Assembly: GCA_033439795.1 (NCBI GenBank)
Contig: JAUTDP010000002.1
Coordinates: 3,348,001-3,412,000 of the forward strand
Direction: 5' to 3'
DNA: 64,000 bases
From: Sordaria brevicollis
Taxonomy: Eukaryota; Ascomycota; Sordariomycetes; Sordariales; Sordariaceae
A program made the position numbers and the translations under genes. The notes beneath the pieces are model-generated. The model was not told the DNA's origin. It ran no database searches and saw nothing but the letters and a program-made list of their open reading frames with translations. Of this stretch, positions 11,989 to 23,712 are shown one piece after another (the stretch's first letter is position 1; each line of letters opens with the position of its first letter).

Positions 11989-13196
11989 CAAATTTTTGAT
12001 CCCCACTTCCCGCACCTCAGCTCCCGTTCCCTCCCTTACTCCAAACTAAATTTTAATTCAATACGCGCCCAATACGCGCTAAGACCCGCATATAACCTCG
12101 TACTAGCTACTACCACCACCTAAACTAGCCAACGCAATCTAACTTAATCGTTTTCTAATATTTATACTTTACTTCCTTTCTATATTAGATTACTACCCCT
12201 TATATTACTATATCGCATTCAATTAATCAATACTATATTGCGCATTACTAAATATTAAAGTAAATAAACCGTTATTATTTAATCTATAATAAGAAATGAT
12301 CTATTATTTTTCTATACATTTTTTTAATTAACCGTAATAATATAAATAGTTAACCCGATGGGTATACGCGACCGTAGCGTTATAAATAAAAATATCGATT
12401 TTATACTCCTCCTTCCTAATTTTAATTAAAATCCTCTTACCCTACTTACCTTCGTATAAAATACTTCAACGATTAGTATTTTTACTCCTAATAACTAAAT
12501 ACTTTATATTTTAAAATTAACGTTAGCGTAATTTATCGAAATTAATAATAATAACGATAACGACCCTATAGAAATTAATAACAAACTTCCTAATAAGACC
12601 CCCGCCCTAATCCTTAATTACGAATATAGCGATTACCCTATTTTTAATATATAATATAATAATTTTAATAAATTAATAATAGTAATTAAATTTTAATTAC
12701 GCGAATTATAATATAGCGTTATTAAAGGTCGTTCTATTATTTAGGTTAACGATTTTAGATACGTACGTATTAAAATTATATATTCTATTAGCGCGCCGCG
12801 TAAAGTTATTAACTACTCTCGTTTAATATTAATAATAAAATAGGGATACCTATAGGTCGGATATATTAAAACGTTACTATATAACGATAGGAAGTAGACT
12901 TTCGAACTTCGAAAAAGCTATAAATATTATACCTATTAATATATTAAAAAACTATTTATTTATTTAACCTTTAAAGCTAAATATAAAACTTTAATAGCTA
13001 TTTATATTAATAAACTAGGTATATTTAATTGTAAGATTATTCGCGAATTACGCTAATAGTTTTTAAACCTCTACTTTACCGACCGTTAATTTATTAACCT
13101 TCGTTATAAATTTAAAAGGGATATAAAGGCTAAGTATACTCCCTTCTAATAAATAATAAAATTCTTTAACGAATATAAAATCTACTTTAAAGTTAA

Positions 13197-13400
13197 TATT
13201 ACGGCACCAAATTGTCGGCAGCGCTCCCTAAGCGTCTTAGTACCGAACTATTAGCGGGGTACAATTGTACTTATAATTATATCTCTATTTTATTTATATA
13301 TATAGCCCGAAAGTAGAATTTTCGCTACTCTCTCTCGATCTTTTCCTCTTCGTATAATAATACGTCTTCTCCAAACCTCTATTAAATCAATATTATAATA
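13197..13400 (+). repeat. 5' LTR (204 bp) of the gypsy element
   Basis: Aligns over its full length with 20866-21069. Differences are almost all C/T or G/A and fall on both copies. Since LTRs are identical at insertion, RIP struck after the element landed. The copy is preceded by target duplication GTTAA. Confidence 0.92.
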
Positions 13401-16400
13401 ATTTATTATACCTTTCTATAATTAATAGCCTAACGTCTATTAAACGTTTCGCTTTAATTAATTTATAGAAATAGTACCGATTTTTTCTAATTAAACCTTA
13501 TCGAACCCCTTTCTATAAAATCCTTTATCCTTCTTATTAATTATTATTTCGACCGAATATTACTAACCTTTCGCTAATTTTACGATTAAATATTATTAGC
13601 TTTTTTCCGCCTTTACGCCTGCCCAAACCTAAATCTAATCCTAATTATAAATTTAAATAGCTCTAAAATATTTAATATAAATACCCCGGGCCTTAATTCC
13701 GATAGCGAACGATAAGCCCTCGCTATTAATCTCTTTCTTTCCTATAATTAGCTTTATATTAATACCGTTATTTACGATTTATAGAACGACCTCTTTTGTT
13801 TCGTAAGCGTTATAAAGGCGGATCCCGAATTCTTTTCCTAATTCCGTATTTACTTTAACGTTATTAAAATTTAATTTAATCGCGCTTAAAACCGTATTTA
13901 TAACGCCTAAACCCAGGTTATAATAAATTTCGATATAATTTTCCATTTTAAAATCCAATTTTATAATTATATTATTAAATTTATTTAAAAAGCTATTAAA
14001 ATACGGAAGTAAACCGATTAAACCCTCCTCTACGTCTCTAAATTCGAAACCGCCGTCCGCTTTTAAATTATTTAAATTAATATAATTAATTAACGAATTA
14101 ACGTTATTTAATTCGGGGCTAATTAATATATTACCGAATTTATATTTTAAATTCGTTAATATATTATTAATTAAATTAACTTCTAACCCCCGTTTATTAT
14201 TTCTTTTTTTTTATTCCCTTCTCTATTTAATTATATTTATAGTACCGAACCCCCTATTTTTACTAGCGCCGAACGTTCTTTCGCAAAATAATAAAAAGAA
14301 TATATTAATTAAAAATCTTTTATTAGTATTAAATTCGTTATTGATTATACCGTTTACCCGATATTTACTGATTGGATTTTTTATATTTCCTAACGCTTTT
14401 TTAATAACGTTTTTATACGTATTCGCTTTAAAATTAATATGGTTGCGGCTTCCCTTCAAAATTCTATTATTTAGCCCGCGGGTTTTACCGATTTTTAAAA
14501 TTTCCTTAAATAATTCGACCTATATTATATTACCCTTAATATTTATATTAAAATAATTTAGGAAATAAATTATTTATAATAGAATACTTTTCCTTTCGTT
14601 AATTTTATTTCTATATTTATTAAATTCGCCGATTTTTATAAATTCGATATTCGCTACTATATCGACGCTTTTAAATCGAAAATTAATAAACGCTTTTAAA
14701 ATATTTTTATTAACGTTACCGGCGTTAATTATTTAGCTTTTAATAATTTTGAAGGTTAAATAAACTTCCTCTGTAAATTTATTATTAATTTATTAAATAT
14801 TAGTTATCGCGCCGGCGTTTTATTATTTACCCCTATTTAATTTACCGGCGATTTTATAATTTTTAATAAAATTTCTACCTTTATAGAGAAATTTAATAAC
14901 CTTATTTTTATAAAGGAATAAACCCGCCGTAAAACGGAAGGTTTATATATATATTACGGCGGGGCTAGTTATTACGCTATAATTTATATAATTAAAGCAA
15001 AATATAAAATTTAAACCCCTATTCCTATTTAAAATGCTCTGGCTTCGATACTAATATTTAAGGTAAGAAAAGCCTAACTTCTAATAAAAATCGCCGTTAG
15101 AAATATAATATAAAGGAATTAAAAGATTTATATTTATATTTTATAGGATTAAATACTAATTTCTCTTTTTTAAATTTTATTCGCTTTAATAATACTCCCG
15201 AAACGCTATATTTTATAATAATCGATTCCGGGTATTCGCTAATAGGTTTTATTAATTTTTCTTTTATATAATAATATATTCTCCCTTTAATATTTCTTTA
15301 CCGCCCTTATACTTTTTATTTAATTAATAATTATAAAAGTAATTCTATTTTTTATATTTATATTATATTTAATTTTATTAATTCTTTTATAAATTATTTA
15401 ATTTTCTTCGTTTAACCTTTCGGTAGCCCCGATATTATCTTTAATTTCTTTTAATTAAAAAAGTACAACCCTACTATAAATTAATTATAAAATATTATAA
15501 ATTTCCCCGACTTTATTATTAAAAAAACGCCTTTACTTCCTTCGCCCTCCGTCGAAAATATACCGGATTTTCCCCTATTAATTATAGCCCTTTAGATATT
15601 ATTAAAAATTAAGCCCGTACCCCGAAATTTAATTTAACCTTCCGCTAAATTACGAAAATTTCGCTACTATTTTACTTCTTTCTATTATATTTTAAAAACC
15701 TATTTCCGCCTAAATAATTATAATTAATTATAGGACGTAATTATTTATTTATTATTTACCCCCAATTTTATTTTAACGTACGAAGAACCTAGTATAAAAG
15801 TTTTTAAATATATTCTTAATTAATTTTATTATTTTATTAAAATTATAATATTTTTCCTTAATATTAATAATAATTCGCTAATAATTATAATCCTATTCTT
15901 TAACCCTAACCCTAAAAATTTTAATTAAACTTTTAGCGATTTTAATAATATTATACTTCGTGTAATCTTCGTTAATTAATTTATATTTATTCCCTTTTAT
16001 TAATTTTTAATTAATTACCGGGATTAAATAACGGAATAATTATAATTCTAGGCCGTTTTAATAGAGGATATCTAAAAATATATCGACGGAAAATTAATGC
16101 CTATTTATATAAAAATTATTAAAATTTTATTAAAATACTTTTACTACTTTTAAAAAGCTTTCGACCCCGAAATTGCGAAAATAATATTACTTTACCACCC
16201 CTTCGATTATAAAATCGATTTTATCTCCGGTTAAACCCCCCCGTATTATTATTTACGCTTTATATTTTAAAAAGAATTTTACGTCGTACGTAAATATTTA
16301 AATAATTATTTAATTTCTAATTTTATCCGCTTAAATTCGTTTTTTATAATTACCTTTATACTTTTAATTCGAAAATTAAAGGGTAGCGTACAAATTTATA

Positions 16401-19250
16401 TTGATTACTATAAATTGAATAATATTATAATAAAAAATAAGTATCCTATTCCCCTTATTTATAAAATAATTAATTCCTTCCGTAAAATAAAATAATTTAA
16501 TAAATTTAATATTATTACGGCCTTTAACCGCTTACGTATTACCGAAGGTAATGAGTAGAAGACTATATTTATTATTAAATTTAATCTCTTCGAATATTTT
16601 ATTGTAAATTTCGGTATAATAGGCGTATTAACGTTATTTTAATATTATATTAATTACGTCCTATTTAATATTTTAAATAAATACGTTATAGTTTACTTTA
16701 ATAATATATTTATTTATAATGGGATTAAGGTAGAATATAAACGTTATTTCAAAAACGTTATAAAAAGGCTTATAAAAGTAAATTTAATTATCGATATCCG
16801 GAAATATAAATTCTATAAATATAAAATAAAGTATTTAAAGTTTATTATTTCCCGTAATAATTTATATATAAATTTTAAAAAAATTAATACTATTATCGAT
16901 TAAGGCGTCCTAAAGATTTTAAAGGATTTCTAGTATTTTATTAATTTTATAAATTTTTACTATAAATTTATTAAAAGCTTTTCTAAAATCGCCTAACCCT
17001 TTATAACTTTTATATCCTATAATAAATAAATTAGCCCTATATTTAAAATTGTAATTATAATATTTAAACGCTTAAAAAATGCCTTTATTTCGGCCCTTAT
17101 TTTTACGTACTATTACCCCGAATATTAAATTATTATTGAAATCGACGTTTTAAATTAAACGTCCGGCGGTATCCTCTTTTAAATTAATAAAGAAGGGAAA
17201 CGCTACCCTATCGCCTTCTTTTTATTTAAATATTCTTTAGCTAAATATAATTACGAAATTTATAATAAAAAATTCCTTATTATTATTAAAATTTTCGAAG
17301 AATAGCGCCCCGAATTTTAAAGAATTAAGGACGCTATTAAAATTATTATTAATTATAAAAGTTTCTAATATTTTATAATAACGAAATTCCTTAATTAGCG
17401 GTAAATTCGGTAATCCGAATTCTTTAATAATTTTTACTTTAAAATTATATACTGCCTAAACGTTTATATAACCGTCCTTAACGCCTTTTCTTAATTACCC
17501 GGAAATACCCTAATAAATAAATGTAATTTCGGCGATAATTGGGTAACGAATTATATACGTACTTTATTACCGAAGGAAAATTAAATTAAGGAATTAAACT
17601 TTAATAACGATAGCGGTAACGACGACGAATAATTTATAAAGCTCCTAATTTTCGATACCGAATCGTTAATTAATAATTATATCAACGCCGCCTACCTTAT
17701 TTTATTTAATTCCCTTATAATTATTATTTACTTTTAAGACCCCGATTATAAAAAATTCCTTAAATATATTAAAAAATTCGTAGGGGCTATTATAATAAAT
17801 TATAAAATCTTTTATAATTAGATTTTAATTAATAGGCGGGTCTTTATCCCCCCCTATAATAAAATTCGCCTCTAAATTCTTTAACGTACTTACGGTTCAA
17901 CGTTTAATAATTACCTAGGCCGTTTTAAAATTTATAATTTTATTTAACGGATTTATATTTAATTTAATTTATTTAAAGATATAATTACCTTTATTTAAAG
18001 TTAATATTTTTACGTTTAAATTAAAAATTCTAAATTTACGCCTTTAAATTCATTCGAACCTATATTAATCCTATTTCGCTAATAATCCGATTTTTTAATA
18101 AATTTTATCAGCCCCCTTCCCGAAATTAAAAATAGCGGGAAGATATATACCTATATTATAATAATTATTAATTATTTAACGAAAATATAATATTACGTCC
18201 CTATTTATAATTTAATTATTAAGGGAATCGTTAACGCTTTCCTCCGCAAGATCTATTACTTATATAATACCCCCGATTTTATTATTTCCAATTATAATTC
18301 TCAATTCGTTATTACCTTTTAATAGGAATTTTATTAATTCTTTAGCGTTTAATAGAAATTCTCCTTATTCGCTTATTTAAAAATTAATAACCAAATAAAG
18401 ATTATAAACGCTTATATCGAATAATATTTATACGCTTTCTATTCCTATTATTAAAACGATTAATTTATTTAATTACCCTTTACCGAATTCGTAGCGAATA
18501 ATTACGTTTTAAAGACTATAAGCCTTTCCCTATTCTTTATTAATTATAATTAATACCCGAAAATAGATACCGAACCCCTTTAATATTATAATGCCTTTAT
18601 ATCGCTAATATAATATTAAAAATTATTCGACGTTTAAATAATTAAAGAGCGCGTAGATTATATTACCGCTAAAGTCCGTTTATTTATAAAGGAGGCCTAA
18701 AAGAAATAGAAACGTTATATTAACGTTTATAAATCGGACGTTTTAAAGTACGTAATCGAAAATAAAATTTAAATTAATATTAAATATTAAAATTAAGGCT
18801 GCTTATCCTCTAAATTAATTAATAAATAAATAGGCCTATTCGTCGTTAAAAAAATATATTATTAAATAATCGCCTTTATTATAAATATGATATATAAAAT
18901 CTTCTCCGTTTTTTATACCTTCTTCGTTTAATTTTATTAAAAGGGTTTATTTAATTAGGAAACTTTTAACGAAACCTTTAATTAATAAATAAAGGGCGTT
19001 ATCGTTTTTAAAACGATATTTAATAAGGAGGAATAATGTTTTAAGCGTATTTTCAACTCTATATAATCTTTAAAAGGTAAATTATTTTATAAAATTAAAT
19101 AGCCCCGATTTTACTTACCGGATTAATACCCCGTAAAGGATTTTTAAATTAATATAAATAATATTTAAAATTTCTACGTTAAATACCCGTATAAATTAAG
19201 CCCTAAATTTAATAGGACTTCGAATCTAATACTAATAAAAATTAAGCGAA
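13401..19250 (+). pseudogene. RIP-destroyed gag-pol of the Ty3/gypsy element
   Basis: One plus-strand frame can be followed through many stops, as expected when CAA, CAG, CGA and TGG codons become stops. Readable anchors: KYPIPLI and TAFNRLRI before the RT active site; YFNNI at 16,694-16,708, in the position of the Y-x-D-D catalytic box, both aspartate codons changed to AAT; KYLKFIIS and INFYYKFIKGF-like downstream; an RNase H segment with YPIAFF and YNYEIYNKK; an integrase core with NAFLRKIYYLYNTPDFIIS and VNAYIE spacing; and a chromodomain ending FYLPD*YPVKDF. The gag and protease part (13,401-16,300) is too degraded to assign. The product cannot be functional. Confidence 0.85.
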
Positions 19251-19298
19251 ATTCTAAGGGAATATAGTATAATTAATAGTTCGCTTAAACTTAACCCG

Positions 19299-19400
19299 TC
19301 TCCTACGTATAAATTATAATATACCCTTTCGGTCTCCCGCGTATAAATTATAATATATTTTTATAATCTCCTACGTATATATTATAATATACTTCTATAA
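19299..19400 (+). repeat. 34-bp tandem repeat, 3 copies, inside the gypsy element
   Basis: Three consecutive 34-bp units start at 19299, 19333 and 19367. Each begins TCTCCYRCGTATAWATTATA and differs mostly by transitions. They lie between the degraded chromodomain and the 3' LTR. Confidence 0.85.
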
Positions 19401-20220
19401 TCTTTTCTTACGGTTTTAATTCACAAATTATATAATTATATTATTTAAATTTTAAATTTTATCTTTTTTAATATCTCTTCGCAACGAAATATAATAATAA
19501 AATTATATTTTTATTATCGTTTTCTTATCGAAGTATTATATTTTTATTAATTATCCTCTATTAAAATTTATTATTTCCGAAACGAAGCTTCGACGTTTTA
19601 CTAATTACCTAAACGAGAATTTACGTAAGGAAGCTATTTATAACCTACGTAATTTCCTCTTCTTAACGTTCAAAATTAATATTTTCGGTAATATTAATTA
19701 TACGAATTACCTCCGCTTCGATTATATTATAAAAGCGTTTCTTAGTAAAAAGCTAAATCGATTAGTTGGAATCGCTATAAATAAAACGTACTAATTAAAT
19801 TTCCTTCTAATATTAATATTTTTATATAGGAATATTTATAGTAGGACGTTTAAAAACCGATTATATTAGGGTTTAAATACGTTTATTAACGATTTTTTTA
19901 ATAATAATACGTTATAAAATAATTAATATTATATTATATATTCGCTTACCCTTCGATAATATATTTATAATATTTTTAATAGCCTTTTTAAGGCCCGAAA
20001 ACCTAAATTCGGTTTTAATAGCCGCTTTAATAATATCGAAATATATTAAGAAATTTTTAATAACGACCGTAATATACGTATATAACGCCTCCTTTTAAAC
20101 GAAAATTCTATTAACGTTGTATTTTTAAAATTTAATTAATTAACGAATTAGAGTAGCGATATTGGCTCCGTCGTTAATTATTAAAATAACGGGTTTATTT
20201 CGTTAATAAAACGCTAGCCT

Positions 20221-20244
20221 AAAAAAAAAAAAAAAAAAAAAAAA
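20221..20244 (+). repeat. Poly(A) tract of 24 within the gypsy element
   Basis: A pure run of 24 A, about 620 bp before the 3' LTR. It could be a microsatellite or the remnant tail of an RNA-derived insertion. Confidence 0.8.
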
Positions 20245-20865
20245 TTAAATTTATTTCGTTGTAATTTTTTTTACAATTAATATATTCGCAATATTTCTTC
20301 TTTTTACCCAAAGGGTAAAAGTATTGAAGCGTTATAAGAATATTATTATTTAAAATAATATTTTTAATAATAAATTTTAAATAAATTATATAATTTATAT
20401 TTTTAATAGGAATTATATTAGGATTTTTACGAAGGCGATGGCGAAGAAATATAATAACGTTAAGGAAATACGCGAAATTTTTAAAAAATTTACTTTATTA
20501 TAAGCGAAAAAAGAGTATTTATTACGCAAGGAATTTAAGGAGCGTTAAAATTACGCTAATAAAAGTTACAAAAAAAAAGGGAAAAAAAAAAAGAAAATCT
20601 AAAGGTTTAAAAGTTTAATTAAAATAAGAGGGGAAGAACTATAAACCTATATATTATTTTAATTATCCGGATTTAATTTAATGTAGTATTATTTATAACC
20701 GCTACAATAAATAATTACTAAATTTATTATACTTATTTCAACGTACGCAATAATATAAATTACCCGCTATTATTATACCTACGGTTTATTAATTAGCCTA
20801 TAAAAGTATCGGTATACTAATTTTATTAATAATTGAAGTTAATTGCGTTTTAGAACTAGGGGTAT

Positions 20866-21069
20866 TATTATAGTACTAAATTATTAATAACGCTCCCTAA
20901 GCGTTTTAGCACCGAATTACTAGCGGGGTATAGTCGTGCCCATAATTATATTTCCACTTTATTTATGTATATAACCCGAGAGCAGAATTTTCGCTGCTCT
21001 TTCTCGATCTTCTCCTCTTCGTATAATAATACGTCTTCTCCAAGCCTCTGCTAGATCGGTATCGTAATA
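20866..21069 (+). repeat. 3' LTR (204 bp) of the gypsy element
   Basis: Full-length match to 13197-13400, somewhat less AT-biased (it keeps for example CTCTGCTAGATCGGTATCG). Followed by the GTTAA target duplication at 21070-21074. Confidence 0.92.
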
Positions 21070-21074
21070 GTTAA

Positions 21075-23041
21075 TTAGTAAAATATTAAAGAAATTAAAC
21101 TAATTATACTATTTTAAACCGATTTATAAAGAGAATAAATATAGAAGGAAAATCCTTAAGTTTAAATGTATAATAATACGTATAAAACTAATAATAAAGG
21201 CCTAGCGTTTTTCCAAATCGTTAGTATAAATAATATTAATTATATTTTTAATTATACCTTTAATTTAATTAATAATAAACGGTAAGAGGGATTTAATTAA
21301 TTAATAAATAAAGTTAATACCCGTCGTAAAATTATTTACGTTAATAAACTAGGAATAACGATTATAGATTACGACGTTACTATATAAATAATTATTTAGA
21401 AAATTTACCATACTGCTAAGCCCTAATTTTATATCTTCTATATTAATAAGAATATAATTCTATATATTAAAAAAAAATAGGATAAATAAATAACTACCCG
21501 GGTTAATAATATTTATACCGCTTAATTAATTACGCAGGTATAGTAAAAGATATCGGCTTCTATATTAGCATTAACCTAACCACCCGCCTAATTAATAGAG
21601 CCAATTATTCCTAATAATATAACGAATTTAAAGGAGCTTAATAAAGATAATATAAAAGTGGTTACCAATTTAAATCGATTAGTAAATAGTATAAATACGC
21701 TGGATCCTATCCTTAATACTATAAAATATTTATAATCTAATTTTTACAATCTATAAAAATATATCTATTACGCGTATATAAAGGAGGATTTCAATACCAA
21801 TTGGGAGAAACTTTATACGTTTTTTATAAATTAAACGGTTATTTTCTTATATTTTAAAGAAATATATATAATAGTAAAGGAGGAGTAAATAACCTATTAT
21901 ATTAATAAGAGGTTAAATTTTAATTACTATATTACTTCCCTAATCGAATTATATAATTATATACTCAAAATTAATATTATTAACGGTAAAAATCATATTT
22001 ATATTCGGCTATATTTATCCCTATATAATATATAATAAATTAATTATTATTCTAATATAGGTAATAATTTTATTATTACCGCTATTATATAGAATTTTAC
22101 CCTTATTAAAGACTAAAAACGTACAATCGAGAACGAAACCGAAAAATAAATACGATGTATTAAAATTAATTATAATTACGTATTATAAATAATAAAAACC
22201 GCTAAGAAAATCTATTAAATTACTTTTAATAAAATAATACATTAACGTCGTATTATATTCAATATTATACTATCGGCGATTAAATTAGAGCCTAATAAAT
22301 TAAAGTTATATACCGGCAAATTTATTACGCAATTTAACTTACTATACTCGTATACAATCTTTAAATAATTCCTTAACCGAAATTAATTATTTATATTAAA
22401 TAAAATAAATTATTACCCGTATTAATAATTAGAAAAAGACCTTATTAACGAGGATAAATACTTAAAATATTAAAAATTTAATAAAATAACGAAATTTAAA
22501 AATTACCCTTATATTAACGTTCCCTTCGTTAAAGAACCTTATACGCCCCGATTAATAGCGCCAATCGATATTCGAATTCCCCCTCCCTCTATTATACCCG
22601 CGTAACTCTAAAATATATTATTACGAGGCTTTAAGGGATATAACCGTAGCGGCCTTATCCTTAACCGGGGTAAATAATTTAAAATTAATTAGAATTGACT
22701 TATTTCGATACGTATAGCGTTATTTATATAACGAAATATATTTAAATAGAAAGGAGTTAACTTAAAAATAAAGGATATAGCTAATTACTTTCAACCTCTT
22801 ACTACGTAAATTAAGGGACGTAATCGCCCTCTTAATGATAAAAATAAATTTAAATAAGGAGGATAAGAAAGGGGAGATATAGCTTTATAAGGAGGGAGAA
22901 GTAATAATAAAAGTAAAAGTAATAGAAGAGGAGTAGCGCCAATAGTATTCTAGTTAGTACGTAAAGTAGTTAGCGTAATATATATAATTAATAGGGGGCT
23001 CTCTAATACTATAGTACTCTAGTAATTAAATACGTCGATTA
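21075..23041. pseudogene. Right arm of the DNA transposon, degraded interior
   Basis: RIPed sequence between the LTR element and the solo LTR. It continues the transposon interior interrupted at 13,196. Plus-strand codon-like stretches exist (for example around 21,750-22,350 and 22,500-22,640) but all frames are broken. I cannot identify the protein; by position it should be the transposase or an accessory gene. Confidence 0.5.
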
Positions 23042-23306
23042 TGTCACGGCGCTGGCGGATAGGGTCCCTGTTAGGGCCCTGTCTGGCGGACCGGTTGTCG
23101 CTTGGGCGGTCACCCTGACAGAGGTCGACCGCACCAGCGCACGTGACTGCGTGCTACCTTCGTGGGTCGCCCGCGCCCAGGTATAAACCCTGGCGCGGGG
23201 CGCGCCCTTTGCTCGTTTTCTTCTTTTCTTCTTCATCTTGTGATTCTACAATAGACCTGGATTCAACGTGTTAAGCTTGTCTCTCGTGACCACGTCGCTC
23301 GTGACA
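23042..23306. mobile_element. Solo LTR, 265 bp, GC-rich and not RIPed
   Basis: An abrupt GC-rich block inside the AT-rich island. It starts TGTCACG and ends CGTGACA, a perfect 7-bp terminal inverted repeat with TG...CA ends as in LTRs. It is flanked by a perfect 5-bp duplication, GATTA (23037-23041 and 23307-23311). It carries a TATAAA at 23182. No internal domains or partner LTR are present, so it is a solo LTR left by LTR-LTR recombination. It keeps abundant CA and TG, so it arrived after the host transposon was mutated, or escaped because it is below the length that RIP recognises (about 400 bp by family knowledge). It is unrelated in sequence to the LTRs at 13,197 and 20,866. Confidence 0.88.
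23182..23187 (+). promoter_or_regulatory. TATA-like box in the solo LTR
   Basis: TATAAA lies about 140 bp inside the LTR, in a GC-rich context and followed by a pyrimidine-rich stretch. This is a plausible core promoter if the LTR is read on the plus strand, which is also the inferred orientation. Confidence 0.45.
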
Positions 23307-23630
23307 GATTATATAAATAAAAATAATAATATATAAATTAATATAAATTAGTATATTAAATTCTATTAAATTCGATTGAGCTACGACCTTAATCGAACGA
23401 CTTTAATTAATTACAACGTATAAAAAGTGCGACCGTAGCGCTAAATCCCCTATAAAACCGCTATAGAAATATATTGTAAAAAATGTATCGGGGTAGTGCG
23501 TACGCTGTAGTTTAGAGTTTAGGCTGCCTTAGTATAATTAAACCTTAAAATAATATAATGCCTATTATTATTAGCTGAAAGTATGGGAAAATTACGGCGC
23601 TAAGGCGCGGCCCGGGAGGGCGGCTAAACC

Positions 23631-23704
23631 GTGTTATGTGATTGGTCGAAAAAAGTGGGGATAAGTGCAAAACGACATGGAGGTAAGTGCGAAAAGACTT
23701 TCTC
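23631..23704 (-). repeat. Right terminal inverted repeat of the DNA transposon
   Basis: Reverse complement of 11915-11988. This copy keeps G or C at all five positions where the two differ, so it is the better preserved end. Immediately inside lies an unusually GC-rich block (about 23,594-23,630). The target duplication ATTATATA follows at 23705-23712. Confidence 0.92.
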
Positions 23705-23712
23705 ATTATATA

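Larger units (their letters stand above)
13197..21069 (+). mobile_element. RIPed full-length Ty3/gypsy chromovirus-type LTR retrotransposon
   Basis: Two 204-bp direct repeats (13197-13400 and 20866-21069) bound a 7,873-bp element. It is flanked by a perfect 5-bp target-site duplication, GTTAA (13192-13196 and 21070-21074). LTR ends read TATTACG...TAATA, the expected RIP products of ends starting TG and finishing CA. On the plus strand, degraded domains appear in the order reverse transcriptase (about 16,370-16,950), RNase H (about 17,130-17,340), integrase core (about 18,130-18,560) and chromodomain (about 19,020-19,200). RT before integrase defines Ty3/gypsy, and the C-terminal chromodomain marks a chromovirus. 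Every domain is broken by in-frame stops. The element inserted into the DNA transposon at 11,915-23,704. About 1.6 kb between the chromodomain and the 3' LTR is unexplained. Confidence 0.93.
11915..23704. mobile_element. RIPed DNA transposon with 74-bp TIRs, about 3.9 kb net of insertion, possibly Mutator-like
   Basis: The ends are 74-bp inverted repeats (11915-11988 and 23631-23704) directly flanked by the same 8-mer, ATTATATA (11907-11914 and 23705-23712), as a target-site duplication. Subtracting the inserted LTR element and its duplicated target leaves about 3.9 kb, or about 3.6 kb without the solo LTR, a normal size for an autonomous DNA transposon. Interior sequence is 11,989-13,196, 21,075-23,041 and 23,312-23,630. 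Long TIRs with an 8-bp duplication fit Mutator-like elements; hAT and P elements also make 8-bp duplications but usually have short TIRs. A degraded plus-strand reading near 12,880-12,960 has an F-E-L then H-x-H-like layout, faintly like the WRKY/GCM-type zinc finger of Mutator transposases. That assignment is weak. No intact transposase frame remains. Confidence 0.8.

Noticed and set aside
14223..14556. Two short frames inside the RIPed island
   Set aside because: They are chance survivors in degraded retrotransposon DNA; Ile/Asn/Phe/Lys-rich composition follows AT content.
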